Below are positions 37,553 to 38,420 of a stretch of DNA of 38,420 nt, piece by piece (the first letter of the stretch is position 1; each line of letters opens with the position of its first letter). The notes under the pieces are model-generated. The model was not told where the DNA came from and ran no database searches. It saw only the letters and a program-made list of their open reading frames with translations. Both the position numbers and the translations under genes were made by a program. Source of the DNA: Acidimicrobiia bacterium (GTDB lineage: Bacteria; Actinomycetota; Acidimicrobiia; Spongiisociales; UBA5794); contig JALVQZ010000125.1 of NCBI GenBank assembly GCA_027036355.1, positions 1 to 38,420 of the forward strand, in the 5' to 3' direction.

Positions 37553-38420
37553 TCAGGCGACGCCGGCCTCGTCGAGGAGCGTCGGGATGTACTCGGCGAA
37601 GCCCTCGCGGAGCGACGCCGGCGAGAACCCGAGCTGTTGGGTCGCCTTCGTGTGGTCGCCCAGGTAGGTGACCCCGGCGGCGACCCGCAGGCTCTCGGCC
37701 TGTCCGGCCAACGGCGGGACGACCCTGGCCAGCGCGCCGACGGTCCCTGCGATGGCCTTCGTCGCCGGGACCGGGATCTGGAACCGTGGCGGGTTCGTGC
37801 CGGCGATCTCGGCTGCCAGGGCCAGGGCGCCGGACAGCGATTCGGGCGGTCCCGCCACGATGTACGACTCGCCGGCGACGCCGCGGTCCATGGCGAGGCG
37901 ATGCGCCGTCGCCGTGTCCGCCACGGTCGCCCAGCAGTAGGCGTTGCCGGCGGGCACGGCGGGAAGACGGCCGCGGAGGGCCCGGGTGAGGACGTCGGCG
38001 ATGGCCGAGTGGTCGCGCGGCCCGTAGATCGCCCCGGGCATGACGACGACCAGCGGCAGGCCCCGCTCCATCATGGGTTCGGCGACGAGCCGGTGCGCCT
38101 CCCACTTCGTCCGGTCGTAGTGGCTCAGGTGGGGACCGTCGTAGCGGTAGGACTCGTCGACGATCTGCCCGTGGGTGTCGGAGTTGATCGCCAACGTGCT
38201 CGTGTAGACCCCTCTGGGGATCTCGAGTTCCGCCATGAGCTCGAGGACGTTGCGGGTCCCCGCGACGTTGACCGCCTCCAGCGGTGCCGGGTCTCGGACG
38301 CCGATCCGGTAGACGCCGGCGACGTGGAAGACGCCGTCGACGCCGCGCATCGGTTCGCGCATTGAGTCCTTGTCGGTGACGTCCCCGCGGTGGACCTCGG
38401 CGCCGAGGTCCACCGCGGGG
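37553..38420 (-). CDS. NAD-dependent epimerase/dehydratase (extended SDR), 5'-truncated at window end
   Basis: GAEVHRGDVTDKDSMREPMRGVDGVFHVAGVYR; YDRTKWEAHRLV (YxxxK); GAIYGPRDHS. Confidence 0.9.
   Translation of the reverse strand, partial: PAVDLGAEVHRGDVTDKDSMREPMRGVDGVFHVAGVYRIGVRDPAPLEAVNVAGTRNVLELMAELEIPRGVYTSTLAINSDTHGQIVDESYRYDGPHLSHYDRTKWEAHRLVAEPMMERGLPLVVVMPGAIYGPRDHSAIADVLTRALRGRLPAVPAGNAYCWATVADTATAHRLAMDRGVAGESYIVAGPPESLSGALALAAEIAGTNPPRFQIPVPATKAIAGTVGALARVVPPLAGQAESLRVAAGVTYLGDHTKATQQLGFSPASLREGFAEYIPTLLDEAGVA
38383..38420. repeat. Perfect 38-bp palindrome at window end
   Basis: CCCCGCGGTGGACCTCGGC|GCCGAGGTCCACCGCGGGG, 19-bp arms, no spacer. Confidence 0.97.

Noticed and set aside
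37543-37554. GAACGTTCGTTC resembling a GAAC-N4-GTTC LexA box upstream of the LLM oxidoreductase
   Set aside because: An 8-base match is expected by chance about once in a window this size; flanking bases do not extend SOS-box symmetry.

Overview
The window is a high-GC, probably actinobacterial flagellar locus (about 1-28.5 kb) followed by housekeeping and metabolic genes (28.5-38.4 kb). Plus-strand flagellar genes run fliI(partial)-fliJ-lytic transglycosylase-fliK-flgD, flbD-motA-motB-fliL-fliM-fliN/Y-fliO-fliP-fliQ-fliR, flhB-flhA-FlhF-like-small TM protein. A minus-strand HD-GYP protein, a plus-strand FlgN-like gene and a minus-strand flgN-like/flgK/flgL/fliW/csrA block follow. Then come a degenerate GGDEF protein, flgE, a second flbD, a receiver protein, two histidine kinases and a CheA-REC hybrid. 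After pcrA/uvrD are a peroxiredoxin, a nitronate monooxygenase-like protein, a B12-binding protein, sucCD, a LysE-type exporter, an LLM oxidoreductase and a partial SDR/epimerase. The strongest unannotated signal is a recurring sigma28/WhiG-like promoter, T(T/A/C)A(A/C)-N15-GCCGA. It occurs with exact 15-nt spacing in front of seven transcription units, plus two weaker TTCA variants. One divergent pair shares a perfect inverted repeat. Several leaders downstream carry hairpins or GGA clusters consistent with CsrA/FliW-type post-transcriptional control. Other notable points are a FlhF-like protein without a P-loop, two degenerate GGDEF domains, duplicated FlgN-like and FlbD-like proteins, and a perfect 38-bp palindrome exactly at the window end. 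All calls are by eye; no searches were run.
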